DNA of 64,000 bases from Lactococcus fujiensis JCM 16395 (GTDB taxonomy: Bacteria; Bacillota; Bacilli; Lactobacillales; Streptococcaceae). A model generated the notes under the pieces. It ran no database searches. It had not been told where the DNA came from and was given only the letters and a program-made list of their open reading frames with translations. The stretch covers positions 124,001 through 188,000 of the forward strand of contig NZ_JXJU01000001.1 in assembly GCF_002441655.1 (NCBI RefSeq), given 5' to 3'. Both the position numbers and the translations under genes were made by a program. Shown here piece after piece: positions 55,937 through 64,000 of the stretch (its first letter is position 1; every line of letters starts with the position of its first letter).

Positions 55937-57340
55937 ATGAAATTTACATCAACGAGAAATGAAAAAATTAAAGCATCAGCTGCAGAAGCAATTACGATGG
56001 GATTAGCGCCAGAAGGTGGGCTTTATGTCCCCTTAGAATTTCCCAGGGTCAGCCTTGATGAGTTTTTGGGATTGGACTATGAGGATTTGGCCGTCTTAAT
56101 CTTGTCGCAATTTTTACCAGAATTTGATAATTTAAAAATTTCTGTGAAAAATGCTTATGCAGACGCCATGCCAGTTAGGTTAAAGACATTTCCCAATAAA
56201 TTTGCCTTCTTAGAATTATTTAATGGCAAGTCGGCGGCTTTTAAAGATGTAGCCTTACAGCTTTTACCGCACTTGTTAACCACATCGCTTCATAAAATTG
56301 GTGAAAATAGAAAAGCGGTAGTTTTGACTGCGACATCTGGAGATACAGGATCTGCAGCGATGAGCGGATTTTCAAATGTTCCACAAACTGAAGTCATTGT
56401 TTTCTATCCCGACGAAGGAATTAGTCAAATGCAACGGCTTCAAATGACGACACAGACAGCAAAAAATGTTCATGCTGTGGCAGTCAAAGGAAATTTTGAT
56501 GACGCACAAAAAGCCGTTAAATTAATTTTTCAAGACCAAGAATTTGAAAAAAAATTTGAGGCCTCATCTTTTTTTTCATCGGCTAATTCTATAAATCTCG
56601 GACGACTCCTTCCTCAGATTGTCTATTATTTTTGGGCATACAGTCAATTAGTTACAGGTGGTGAAATCAAATCAGGTGAATGGGTTGACTTTACTGTACC
56701 TACTGGGAATTTTGGAAATATTCTTGCCGGCTATTACGCAAAAAGAATGGGTCTCCCTATTGCCCATCTCATTTGTGCCACGAATAAAAATTCTGTTCTT
56801 TATGATGTTTTGTCAACAGGGACTTATGATTGTAATCGTGATTTTTATGTGACCAATAGTCCCTCTATGGATATTTTGGTTTCATCAAATTTTGAACGTT
56901 TGATTTATCATTTAGGGGGAGCCAAATTATCAGAGGAAACTCAAGCAGAATTAGCAAATTCAGGGAAATATCATTTGCCAAAAGCTGTATACGAAGAATT
57001 GAAAAAAACCTTTTGGACAGAAAAGGTTGATGATCAAGAGACACAAGCAACTATAAAAGCGGTAAGTAATGAGAGCCATTATATCATTGATCCCCATACA
57101 GCAGTGGCTTATGCAGCCAGCCAAAAACTCAAACCTACAAATTATAATGTTATTTTGGCAACGGCTTCCCCTTACAAATTTGCTGACACGGTTGAAAAGG
57201 CCATTGGGAAGAAGCTTGACAAGAAGGGACAACCTCAAGCACTGATGGATTTAGAAAAAGAAAAAGTTACTCAAACCAAATGCGTTGAAAAAAATGAACT
57301 TGAAAAAATTATTGAGGAAATTTATGACAAAAATAATTAA
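55937..57340 (+). CDS. thrC: Threonine synthase
   Basis: A PLP enzyme converting O-phosphohomoserine to threonine. The PLP lysine is in LFNGKSAAFKDVALQLLPHL (near residue 103), the phosphate-binding loop in TATSGDTGSAAMSGF, and the NSINLGRLLPQIVYYF segment is typical of the longer fungal/Gram-negative-like class (467 residues here). GAGG precedes the ATG by seven bases. Its 3' end overlaps the start of thrB by 17 bases, so translation is coupled. Confidence 0.93.
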   Translation: MKFTSTRNEKIKASAAEAITMGLAPEGGLYVPLEFPRVSLDEFLGLDYEDLAVLILSQFLPEFDNLKISVKNAYADAMPVRLKTFPNKFAFLELFNGKSAAFKDVALQLLPHLLTTSLHKIGENRKAVVLTATSGDTGSAAMSGFSNVPQTEVIVFYPDEGISQMQRLQMTTQTAKNVHAVAVKGNFDDAQKAVKLIFQDQEFEKKFEASSFFSSANSINLGRLLPQIVYYFWAYSQLVTGGEIKSGEWVDFTVPTGNFGNILAGYYAKRMGLPIAHLICATNKNSVLYDVLSTGTYDCNRDFYVTNSPSMDILVSSNFERLIYHLGGAKLSEETQAELANSGKYHLPKAVYEELKKTFWTEKVDDQETQATIKAVSNESHYIIDPHTAVAYAASQKLKPTNYNVILATASPYKFADTVEKAIGKKLDKKGQPQALMDLEKEKVTQTKCVEKNELEKIIEEIYDKNN

Positions 57341-58220
57341 AGTTCCAGCAAGCACGGCCAATTTAGGTTGTGGCTTTGACTCACTCGGAATGGCTCTAAA
57401 ACTCTATCTAACGGTCGAAATAGTAGAACCTTCTGATGCTTGGATTATCGAACATGACTTTGGTCCTCAGATCCCGATAGATAAAAATAATTTGATCATT
57501 CAAACCGCCTTAAAAATTGAACCTACTTTGCCTCCACATCACCTGAAAATGAGAAGTGAAATCCCACTTGAGCACGGTCTTGGCTCATCATCGTCAGCAA
57601 TAGTAGCTGGAATAAAAATTGCTGAGGTTATAGGAAATCGAGGCATGAGTATTCTCGAGCAATTAGAATGGGCTTGCCAAATCGAAGGACATCCAGATAA
57701 TGTTGTCCCAACTCTACTTGGGGGGCTTCAAGTTGCTTCCTATGATGCCGATTTATCTCGTCTAAATGAAGAAAATCTGACATTCCTTTCCTTGCCAGTC
57801 CCGACTTGTTCGATGATTGCTTTTGTCCCCAATTATTCGCTATCAACAAAGGCAGCAAGAAATGTCCTTCCCGCTTCATTTGCACGACAAAAGGCTGTCA
57901 TGGCATCATCAAAGGCTAATGTATTAGTCGCTGCATTAACACAAAGAAAATTAATACCAGCTGGTAAAATGATGGAATCAGATCTTTTTCATGAAGGGTA
58001 TCGTTCAACTTTGATTCCAGAGTTAGCGAAAATTCGGGCAATTGCACATCAACATCAAGCCTATGCAACTTATCTTTCTGGTGCCGGCTCTACGATTATG
58101 ACATGGCTTCCAAAAGAACACCTGGCTGAATTTAAAGCTGATTTGAAAGACTTTTCCAACACACATCAGGGTGAAATATTAGAATTAAAAGTCGATACTA
58201 AAGGGGCTCGTGTAAAATAA
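57324..58220 (+). CDS. thrB: Homoserine kinase
   Basis: It phosphorylates homoserine, giving the substrate of ThrC. This GHMP kinase has motif 1 VPASTANLGCGFDSLG, the ATP-binding loop PLEHGLGSSSSAIVAG and the C-terminal TYLSGAGSTIMTW. ATG 57324 lies inside the end of thrC, six bases after GAGG; an in-frame ATG at 57285 is too early. At 298 residues it is normal. It closes the operon, with a terminator shared with the convergent aspartokinase gene. Confidence 0.93.
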   Translation: MTKIIKVPASTANLGCGFDSLGMALKLYLTVEIVEPSDAWIIEHDFGPQIPIDKNNLIIQTALKIEPTLPPHHLKMRSEIPLEHGLGSSSSAIVAGIKIAEVIGNRGMSILEQLEWACQIEGHPDNVVPTLLGGLQVASYDADLSRLNEENLTFLSLPVPTCSMIAFVPNYSLSTKAARNVLPASFARQKAVMASSKANVLVAALTQRKLIPAGKMMESDLFHEGYRSTLIPELAKIRAIAHQHQAYATYLSGAGSTIMTWLPKEHLAEFKADLKDFSNTHQGEILELKVDTKGARVK

Positions 58221-58250
58221 AAAAATCCACACCAGGATTTTTTTTATTTT
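58219..58250. terminator. Bidirectional terminator between thrB and the aspartokinase gene
   Basis: AAAAATCC and GGATTTTT form a perfect 8-bp stem with a six-base loop; A- and T-runs lie on both sides. Confidence 0.85.
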
Positions 58251-58264
58251 ATTAGATTTAAAAA

Positions 58265-59617
58265 TTAGATTTCAAAGAAAAATTCATCGTAAATCGCACG
58301 TAGAGCTTCTTTTTCATCTTTTTCTTTAACGATAAACATCAGTGAAACTTCACTTGCACCTTGAGAAATCATGGCAATTGAAATTCCATGCACGGCTAAG
58401 GCGCGTGATGCTCGAGCGGCAACACCGGCATGCTCTTTCATATCTTCGCCTACAAGCATGATAATGGAAAAGTCGTGTTCAACATATAATTCGTCAGGAT
58501 GAAGCGACTCAGTCAAATTGTCTATCAAGGCTTTCTCCTGTTGTTTATTCATATATTTTGAACGCACGATGACAGACATATCATCAATCCCAGTGGGCAT
58601 ATGTTCAAATCGAATGCCCAAATTTTCCAATGCAGAAAGGACGCGACGACCAAAACCAACTTCTCTATTCATTAGGTATTTATTAATATAAATTGAAGAA
58701 AAGCCAGAACTTGAAGCAATACCAACGACTGGAGCCCCTTTAGTTGAACGTTTGGTAACGATACGGGTTCCAGGATAATCGGGATTGTTTGTGTTTTTGA
58801 TAATCAAGGGGACATGTGCACGATATGCAGGAACAAGCGCTTCATCATGCAAGACAGAAAAACCAGAATAGGCTAATTCTCTCATTTCACGATAGGTTAA
58901 CTCAACAATGGCGTGTGGATTTCGAATAATTCCGGGATGAGCAGCAAAGATACCATCAACATCTGTGAAATTTTCATAGACGTCTGCCTTTATGCCTGCA
59001 GCTAAAATTGACCCTGTAATATCGGATCCTCCACGCGAAAAAGTACAGACATTGCCTTGTTCCGTCACACCAAAAAAGCCGGGAACGATCAGAATCTCAT
59101 CTAACTCGGTCAAATATTTAATCTTCTTATAGGAAGTTTTCAAGAGTTGCGCATTTGAAGGGTCACTGGTGACAATAATTCCGGCATCCTGAGGATGAAC
59201 ATATCGACTATTCAGCCCTTTGACTTTAAAATATTCTGCAATTAATTTAGCATTATTATTTTCCCCTGCAGCAAGAAAAGTATCATAGGTAAAACGATTT
59301 TCAACAGGCAATAAAGCGAGTGACAAGATATTCTTTTGAATGTCAGTGATGACAGAATCATCTAAATTTAATTCTGTACAAATTATGCGATAACGTTCAA
59401 TAATCCATTCTTGGTGGACACTTAAGTCCTCCTGGTGTTTATATGCCTGATAATATGCAATGAGCGCATCTGTGACCTTCACATCATCTTTCATTCGTTT
59501 ACCCGGTGCTGAGACAACGACAATTCGTCGTTCAGAATCATTTTTGATAATGTCAAAGACCTTTTGAATTTGCTCGGCTGAGGCCAATGAAGAACCTCCA
59601 AATTTTACAACTTTCAT
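58265..59617 (-). CDS. Aspartokinase
   Basis: It catalyses the first step from aspartate to lysine, threonine and methionine. The kinase start VVKFGGSSLASAEQI, the GGGENNN-like LAAGENNNAKLIAEY region and FSRGGSDITGSILAA are typical. Two ACT domains follow (about residues 300-450). The 450-residue single polypeptide resembles monofunctional LysC-type enzymes. AAGGAAG precedes the ATG. It is convergent with hom-thrC-thrB, placing four of the five steps to threonine in 5 kb; the feedback effector is unknown. Confidence 0.9.
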   Translation of the reverse strand: MKVVKFGGSSLASAEQIQKVFDIIKNDSERRIVVVSAPGKRMKDDVKVTDALIAYYQAYKHQEDLSVHQEWIIERYRIICTELNLDDSVITDIQKNILSLALLPVENRFTYDTFLAAGENNNAKLIAEYFKVKGLNSRYVHPQDAGIIVTSDPSNAQLLKTSYKKIKYLTELDEILIVPGFFGVTEQGNVCTFSRGGSDITGSILAAGIKADVYENFTDVDGIFAAHPGIIRNPHAIVELTYREMRELAYSGFSVLHDEALVPAYRAHVPLIIKNTNNPDYPGTRIVTKRSTKGAPVVGIASSSGFSSIYINKYLMNREVGFGRRVLSALENLGIRFEHMPTGIDDMSVIVRSKYMNKQQEKALIDNLTESLHPDELYVEHDFSIIMLVGEDMKEHAGVAARASRALAVHGISIAMISQGASEVSLMFIVKEKDEKEALRAIYDEFFFEI

Positions 59618-59735
59618 ACGAACTTCCTTTGTTTACGCGACTAATTTGTCTATGAGATGTCATTATTATATCTAATTTTCAGATAGTTTACAACAAATAG
59701 GAGACCATTTGAATTGATTGAGAGCCATGAAAATT

Positions 59736-59744
59736 TGGTATAAT
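59736..59744 (+). promoter_or_regulatory. Extended -10 promoter with predicted start of transcription at the ATG
   Basis: TGGTATAAT ends exactly six bases before ATG 59751, with no ribosome site between them. Confidence 0.55.
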
Positions 59745-59750
59745 GTTCAT

Positions 59751-60401
59751 ATGAAACATTTTAAAGCAGTCATTTTTGACATGGATGGTGTTCTTGTGGA
59801 CACAGAATCCTATTATTTAAACCGTCGCAATGAATTTTTTGAATCTCACCACATTTCAATTGAACACATGAAAAATCGTGATTTCATTGGCGGGAACCTC
59901 AAAGATTTGTGGCCAATGATCCTGGGCGACAATTATACCGAATCTAAGGCAAAAGAATTAGGAAAAGCATACAGAGCGTATAAAGACAGTATTCCCTTAC
60001 CCTATGCGGATTTACTTTTTTCAGATGTTAAAGGAACTTTGGACTATTTAAAAAAAGAAAATTATAGGATTGCCTTGGCTTCAAGTTCTAGCATGGATGA
60101 TATTAACACTTGTATTGATACACACCATTTGAGAGCCTATTTTGAAATTCTCTTGTCTGGGAATGATTTCGCTCAGTCAAAACCTCATCCAGCCATTTAT
60201 CAAGCTGCAATTCAACAACTTGGAATCGCTCCTTCGGACGCATTAGTAATTGAAGACTCGCAGAATGGGATTGCTTCAGGTAAAGATGCGGGAGCAACAG
60301 TTTGGGCCATTTCTGATGAACGTTTTGACATGAATCAGGAACGCGCAGACCAACGGATGTCATCTCTGACAGAAATGATAGTGCAACTCAAAACAATGTA
60401 A
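59751..60401 (+). CDS. HAD-superfamily hydrolase, beta-phosphoglucomutase-like
   Basis: A 216-residue HAD protein of subfamily IA. Motif I is IFDMDGVLVDTESYY with the nucleophile and the acid/base Asp two residues later, motif II is ALASSSS, motif III is the Lys in QSKPHPAIY, and motif IV is VIEDSQNGIASGKDAGA. Such proteins act as phosphatases or beta-phosphoglucomutases; the cap domain lacks a clear mutase-specific pattern that I could verify. ATG 59751 gives the normal N-terminus. The frame extends upstream to 59718, but that part lies in the promoter. Confidence 0.83.
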   Translation: MKHFKAVIFDMDGVLVDTESYYLNRRNEFFESHHISIEHMKNRDFIGGNLKDLWPMILGDNYTESKAKELGKAYRAYKDSIPLPYADLLFSDVKGTLDYLKKENYRIALASSSSMDDINTCIDTHHLRAYFEILLSGNDFAQSKPHPAIYQAAIQQLGIAPSDALVIEDSQNGIASGKDAGATVWAISDERFDMNQERADQRMSSLTEMIVQLKTM

Positions 60402-60535
60402 TTCGGATGATAATGGAATCGGAAGAATCTTTTGAATTAACTCTAAAAATGATTGCTTTTTTGAGATAAAATGCTGATTTACGCTTTTAGTTTATCATCA
60501 GCTGTGGTAAAATAGATGAGATATAGGAGTTTCGT

Positions 60536-62509
60536 ATGAATTTTGTAAAACGATTTACACCAATGACAATTGTATTCATCATGATATTTGTTCAAGTATT
60601 TGAGAGTCTTTTCGTCATTTTTTCAAGTTCACGTTATGTCGCTATTGGTTACCTCTTTTTATTGAATCTTCTCATCACCTTTATTTTGCTCTCACAAGTC
60701 AAAAATTATCAGTTAAGACGACATGATTTTATTAGCAAAATTAACGATGAGGCTGAAAATTCACTCAATGCGACACTAGATAATATGCCAATTGGGGTCA
60801 TTAGATTCAATGAAGAGACAAGAGAACCAGAGTGGTTTAACCCCTTTATTGACATGATTTATAAAGGACTTGACAAAGTCATCAATAAGGATGACATTGA
60901 CCTTATCCTTCAAAAGAAAAAAGAAGACCAGTATGTTACCATCGGAAACCAAAAATATGTGGTCAATGTTGATGAAGAAAAGCATCTCATCTATTTGATT
61001 GATGCAACAAAAGAAGTCGCTTTTCGCTCAGATTTTAATGACAGCCGTGCCGTCATTGGTGCTATTTCAGTCGATAATTATGACGACGCCACGGATCTAA
61101 TTTCTGACTCCGGACGAACAGTCATCAATAGTTTTATTGCTAGCTTTTTGGAAGAATTCTCAGATAAATATGCCTTTTACTTACGACGCATCAGTTCAAG
61201 TCGTTATTTCTTTTTTTGCGACTACCGTGTGCTTGATGGCATGATCAAAGATAAATTTACCGTTCTGAAAGACTTTAGAACATCCTCAGCTGAAAATGAA
61301 ATCCCCTTGACCCTATCCATTGGGGTTGCTTATGGGTGGGAAGATTTTCCAAACATCGGGAAAGTAGCAATGAATAATCTCGAACTCGCACAAGTTCGAG
61401 GAGGCGACCAAGTTGTCCTCCGTGAAAATTCAACACAAGCAAGACCGATTTACTTTGGTGGGAATTCAGAAAGCCGAACTCAAAAAAGTAGAACTCGGGC
61501 AAGAGCAATTTCAACTGCTTTACAGACAATTATCACAGAGTCAGAAGATGTGTTCATTGTTGGACACCGATTCACAGATATGGATGCCCTCGGAGCCGCA
61601 ATTGCTATGAAAGCTTTTGCCAATATGTCAGGTAAAGAAGCCTTTGTCGTTTATGACGAGAATCAACTCTTGCCTGACGTACAAAGAGCCATCGAAAAAA
61701 TGAATGATTCAGCTGATGGCTTTACACACATCGTAAAAGTTGAAACGGCCGCTCGATTGAAAAAGCCAAATTCATTATTGATTATGGTAGACCACTCTAA
61801 ACCAAGTCAGACATTAGATTTTGATTTTTACAATTTATTTGAAAAACTAGTTGTCATTGATCATCACCGACGTGATGACGACTTCCCAGAACAAGCCTTG
61901 TTATCCTATATTGAATCAAGCGCAAGTTCAGCTTCAGAGTTAACGGTCGAAATTTTACAATTTCATGGCAATAATAATCGACGGATGTCGTCGATTGAAG
62001 CGTCAATTGCCCTCGCTGGTATCGAAATGGATACGAAAAACTTTACTAAAGCAACAACCGCCAGAACATTCGAAGCTGCCGCCTATCTCCGCTCGCGTGG
62101 CGCAGATAATGATTTAATAAAAGTCATTATGGCAACAGATTTTGAGAAATATAAAACGGTAAATGAAATTGTGATCAATTCTAAAGTCATTTTCCCAGGA
62201 ATTGTCCTTGGAATGGGGATTGAAGGTCAAAAATATGACAATATCACGACTGCAAAAGCGGCAGATACCATGCTAGATATGGCAGGGGTAACGGCCTCAT
62301 TTGCGATTACAACACATACCAATGGCTTTATATCAGTCTCTGCACGATCTCGAAATGGCTTTAATGTCCAAACATTAATGGAACAAATGGGGGGTGGCGG
62401 ACATTTTAACAACGCGGCCACACAAATTTATGAAAAATCTATGGAAGAAGTTCGCACCGATTTGATTCGAGTACTAGAAGAACGATTAGAGATTGAACAT
62501 AAAGCATAA
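60536..62509 (+). CDS. gdpP: c-di-AMP phosphodiesterase GdpP
   Basis: GdpP hydrolyses c-di-AMP to pApA at the membrane and so controls turgor, potassium and beta-lactam tolerance. Two membrane spans at the N-terminus (about residues 12-55) are followed by a degenerate PAS domain (about 75-160) and a degenerate GGDEF domain (about 165-300). The DHH-DHHA1 catalytic unit has VGHRFTDMDALGAAIA, VDHSKPSQTLDF, the signature IDHHRRDDD and GGGGHFNNAATQ. All DHH metal ligands appear intact. At 657 residues it is normal. AGGAG precedes the ATG, and rplI follows in the conserved gdpP-rplI-dnaB order. Confidence 0.94.
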   Translation: MNFVKRFTPMTIVFIMIFVQVFESLFVIFSSSRYVAIGYLFLLNLLITFILLSQVKNYQLRRHDFISKINDEAENSLNATLDNMPIGVIRFNEETREPEWFNPFIDMIYKGLDKVINKDDIDLILQKKKEDQYVTIGNQKYVVNVDEEKHLIYLIDATKEVAFRSDFNDSRAVIGAISVDNYDDATDLISDSGRTVINSFIASFLEEFSDKYAFYLRRISSSRYFFFCDYRVLDGMIKDKFTVLKDFRTSSAENEIPLTLSIGVAYGWEDFPNIGKVAMNNLELAQVRGGDQVVLRENSTQARPIYFGGNSESRTQKSRTRARAISTALQTIITESEDVFIVGHRFTDMDALGAAIAMKAFANMSGKEAFVVYDENQLLPDVQRAIEKMNDSADGFTHIVKVETAARLKKPNSLLIMVDHSKPSQTLDFDFYNLFEKLVVIDHHRRDDDFPEQALLSYIESSASSASELTVEILQFHGNNNRRMSSIEASIALAGIEMDTKNFTKATTARTFEAAAYLRSRGADNDLIKVIMATDFEKYKTVNEIVINSKVIFPGIVLGMGIEGQKYDNITTAKAADTMLDMAGVTASFAITTHTNGFISVSARSRNGFNVQTLMEQMGGGGHFNNAATQIYEKSMEEVRTDLIRVLEERLEIEHKA

Positions 62510-62545
62510 ATAAAATTACCAAAGCAAAAAAATGGAGGAAATCAA

Positions 62546-62998
62546 ATGAAAGTCGTATTTTTACAAGATGTAAAAGGGCAAGGGAAAAAAGGACAAATTA
62601 AGGAAGTTCCTTCAGGCTATGCCCAAAATTTCCTTTTTAAGAAAAATCTCGCAAAAGAAGCAACAAATGCAACAATTTCTCAAGTAGCAGGTCAAGCCAA
62701 AGCCAAAGCCAAAGAAGAAGCTGAACAATTAGCACAAGCAAAAACTTTAAAGGCAGAGTTGGAAAAAGATAATGTTATCGTTGAGATTGGAATGAAAGTT
62801 GGTCAGACTGGCCACACATTCGGTGCTGTAGACAAAGCAGACATTGCGAAAGCATTAAAATTACAATACAATGTCGAAATTGATAAACGTAAAATTCAAT
62901 TGAACAATAAACTCCAAGCACTCGGAACAAAAGACGTTCCCATTAAACTTCACCGTGATGTAACAGCAACCATCAAAGTAAGAATTGGCGAGAAATAA
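62546..62998 (+). CDS. rplI: 50S ribosomal protein L9
   Basis: It binds 23S rRNA at the base of the L1 stalk and helps keep the reading frame. The 150-residue protein has the N-terminal globular domain with [20 protein letters not shown], a connecting helix rich in Ala, Lys and Glu (about 45-80), and the C-terminal domain ending in [20 protein letters not shown] precedes the ATG. It sits between gdpP and dnaB, with dnaB starting two bases after its stop. Confidence 0.95.
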   Translation: MKVVFLQDVKGQGKKGQIKEVPSGYAQNFLFKKNLAKEATNATISQVAGQAKAKAKEEAEQLAQAKTLKAELEKDNVIVEIGMKVGQTGHTFGAVDKADIAKALKLQYNVEIDKRKIQLNNKLQALGTKDVPIKLHRDVTATIKVRIGEK

Positions 62999-63000
62999 GA

Positions 63001-64000
63001 TGCCCGAAATTGATCTGATAAAAGCCCCGCCGCAGGATCTAGCGGCAGAGCAAGCCGTCATTGGTGCTATTTTCTTAGATGCTGATCGCCTTGTTGAAGT
63101 CAAAGAATTTATTACTGCAAAAGACTTTTATAAAACTTCACATCAGATTATTTTTCGTGCAATGGAAAAATTATTTGATTTGCGCGAGGCAATAGATGTC
63201 CTGACGGTTCGAGCTACCCTTGAAAGTCAAGGAGACCTTGCGAATATTGGTGGAATTGGCTATATCGCCGAACTGGCTAATAGCACACCTACCGCGGCAA
63301 ATGCGGTTTATTATGCCAAAATTGTTGCTGAAAAGTCCTTACTCCGTCAACTGATCACTAAGTTAACATCCTCTGTTGAAAAGGCCTATCGTCAAGATTC
63401 ACCAGCAGACGAGGTGTTGGCCGAGGCTGAAAAAAGTTTAATTGATGTCCAGCAAGGACGAAACACAACAGGCTTTCGTAAAATTTCGGATGTCATTAAC
63501 ATTTCACTTGATGATATTGAGAAGCACGCTCAAGAGAAAAATACAGTCACTGGATTAGCAACAGGCTACATCGAATTGGATCGGATGACGACTGGACTTC
63601 ATGATGAAGAATTAATCATTATTGCTGCCCGACCTGCTGTAGGTAAAACAGCATTTGCTCTGAATATCGCACAAAATGTTGGAACGAAGCAAGACAAAGC
63701 AGTCGCCATTTTCTCACTTGAAATGGGAGCCGAAAGTTTAGTCAATCGGATGATTGCCAAAGAAGGACGAATTGACTCTCAGCACATCCGGACAGGTCAA
63801 TTGACAGATGACGAATGGAATGCTTTGTTCATTGCAACAGGGGCGCTATCCAAATCGGAGATTTACATTGATGATACACCGGGGATAAAAATTTCAGAGA
63901 TTCGCGCACGTGCGCGTAAATTAGCTCAAGAAACTGGCAATTTAGGCCTCGTTTTGATTGACTATCTTCAATTGATATCAGGGACTGGGCGAGAAAATCG
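63001..64000 (+). CDS. dnaB: Replicative DNA helicase DnaB (5' part; runs off the window)
   Basis: The ring helicase that unwinds DNA at the replication fork. The first 333 residues are visible; the family is about 450-460 long. The N-terminal domain includes PQDLAAEQAVIGAIFLDAD and the linker helix region near residue 165. The RecA-like motor has Walker A in AARPAVGKTAFALN (near 217), FSLEMGAESLVNRM, and Walker B in LGLVLIDYLQLISG at the right edge. ATG 63001 follows the rplI stop with two bases between, so translation is coupled. No intein or frameshift is seen in the part present. Confidence 0.95.

Overview
The window looks like chromosomal DNA of a low-GC lactic acid bacterium, most likely a Lactococcus species. 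The main reasons are a galP-galM-galK-galT-galE operon in the lactococcal order, a divergent pepQ/ccpA pair, and the gpsB-rnpB-rlmL-mapZ cell-division block typical of Streptococcaceae. Others are a SpxR-like regulator next to an NrnA-type phosphodiesterase, a CiaRH two-component system, and gdpP-rplI-dnaB. The species cannot be fixed from the sequence alone. No prophage, insertion sequence, plasmid module or CRISPR array is visible, and most genes are ordinary core or carbohydrate-use genes.

Layout: (1) 1-4.1 kb, end of a maltose/isomaltose locus: C-terminal part of a GH13 glucosidase, maltose phosphorylase and a LacI regulator with an unusual leader. (2) 4.2-8.5 kb, ciaR-ciaH, a DXP synthase-like gene interrupted by one in-frame TAA at a domain boundary, and yidD. 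(3) 8.5-18.3 kb, 6-phospho-beta-glucosidase, menG, a ClC transporter, an oxidoreductase, tRNA-Arg(CCU), a small monooxygenase, a thioesterase, udk, pta and a Cof-type HAD phosphatase. (4) 18.4-25.8 kb, ftsK, holA, gpsB, RNase P RNA, rlmL and mapZ. (5) 25.8-33 kb, a decayed XRE regulator, pepQ/ccpA, a ferredoxin-NADP reductase-type flavoprotein, cvpA, mutS2 and trxA. (6) 33-40.6 kb, an oligosaccharide importer (two permeases and a lipoprotein, no ATPase), a YesL-like protein, a GH31 alpha-glucosidase and a LacI regulator, behind a promoter carrying both a CcpA site and a perfect LacI-type palindrome. (7) 40.7-47.9 kb, an RpiR-type regulator and the Leloir operon. (8) 47.9-53.7 kb, an acetyltransferase, spxR, nrnA, asparaginase, a HAD/MazG-like fusion and a small unknown gene. 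(9) 53.7-54.6 kb, a decayed region holding a broken gene. (10) 54.6-64 kb, hom-thrC-thrB, aspartokinase, a HAD mutase-like protein, gdpP, rplI and the first two thirds of dnaB.

The genes join into a few functional units. Carbohydrate genes cluster under CcpA: ccpA is in the window, with cre-like sites before ccpA itself, the GH31/ABC operon, the gal operon and the GH1 gene. Threonine synthesis from aspartate is nearly complete (aspartokinase, Hom, ThrB, ThrC; the semialdehyde dehydrogenase is absent). Both steps of c-di-AMP breakdown (GdpP, then NrnA) are encoded.

The most notable observations are a group of genes whose ATG coincides with the predicted transcription start of an extended -10 promoter (menG, the flavoprotein, hom and the HAD gene), which suggests leaderless mRNAs. 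Others are the split DXS with a Shine-Dalgarno sequence made by the stop codon itself, the stacked cre/operator promoter of the GH31 locus, and the RpiR-type regulator placed directly before the gal genes. I did not find a clearly new multi-gene system.
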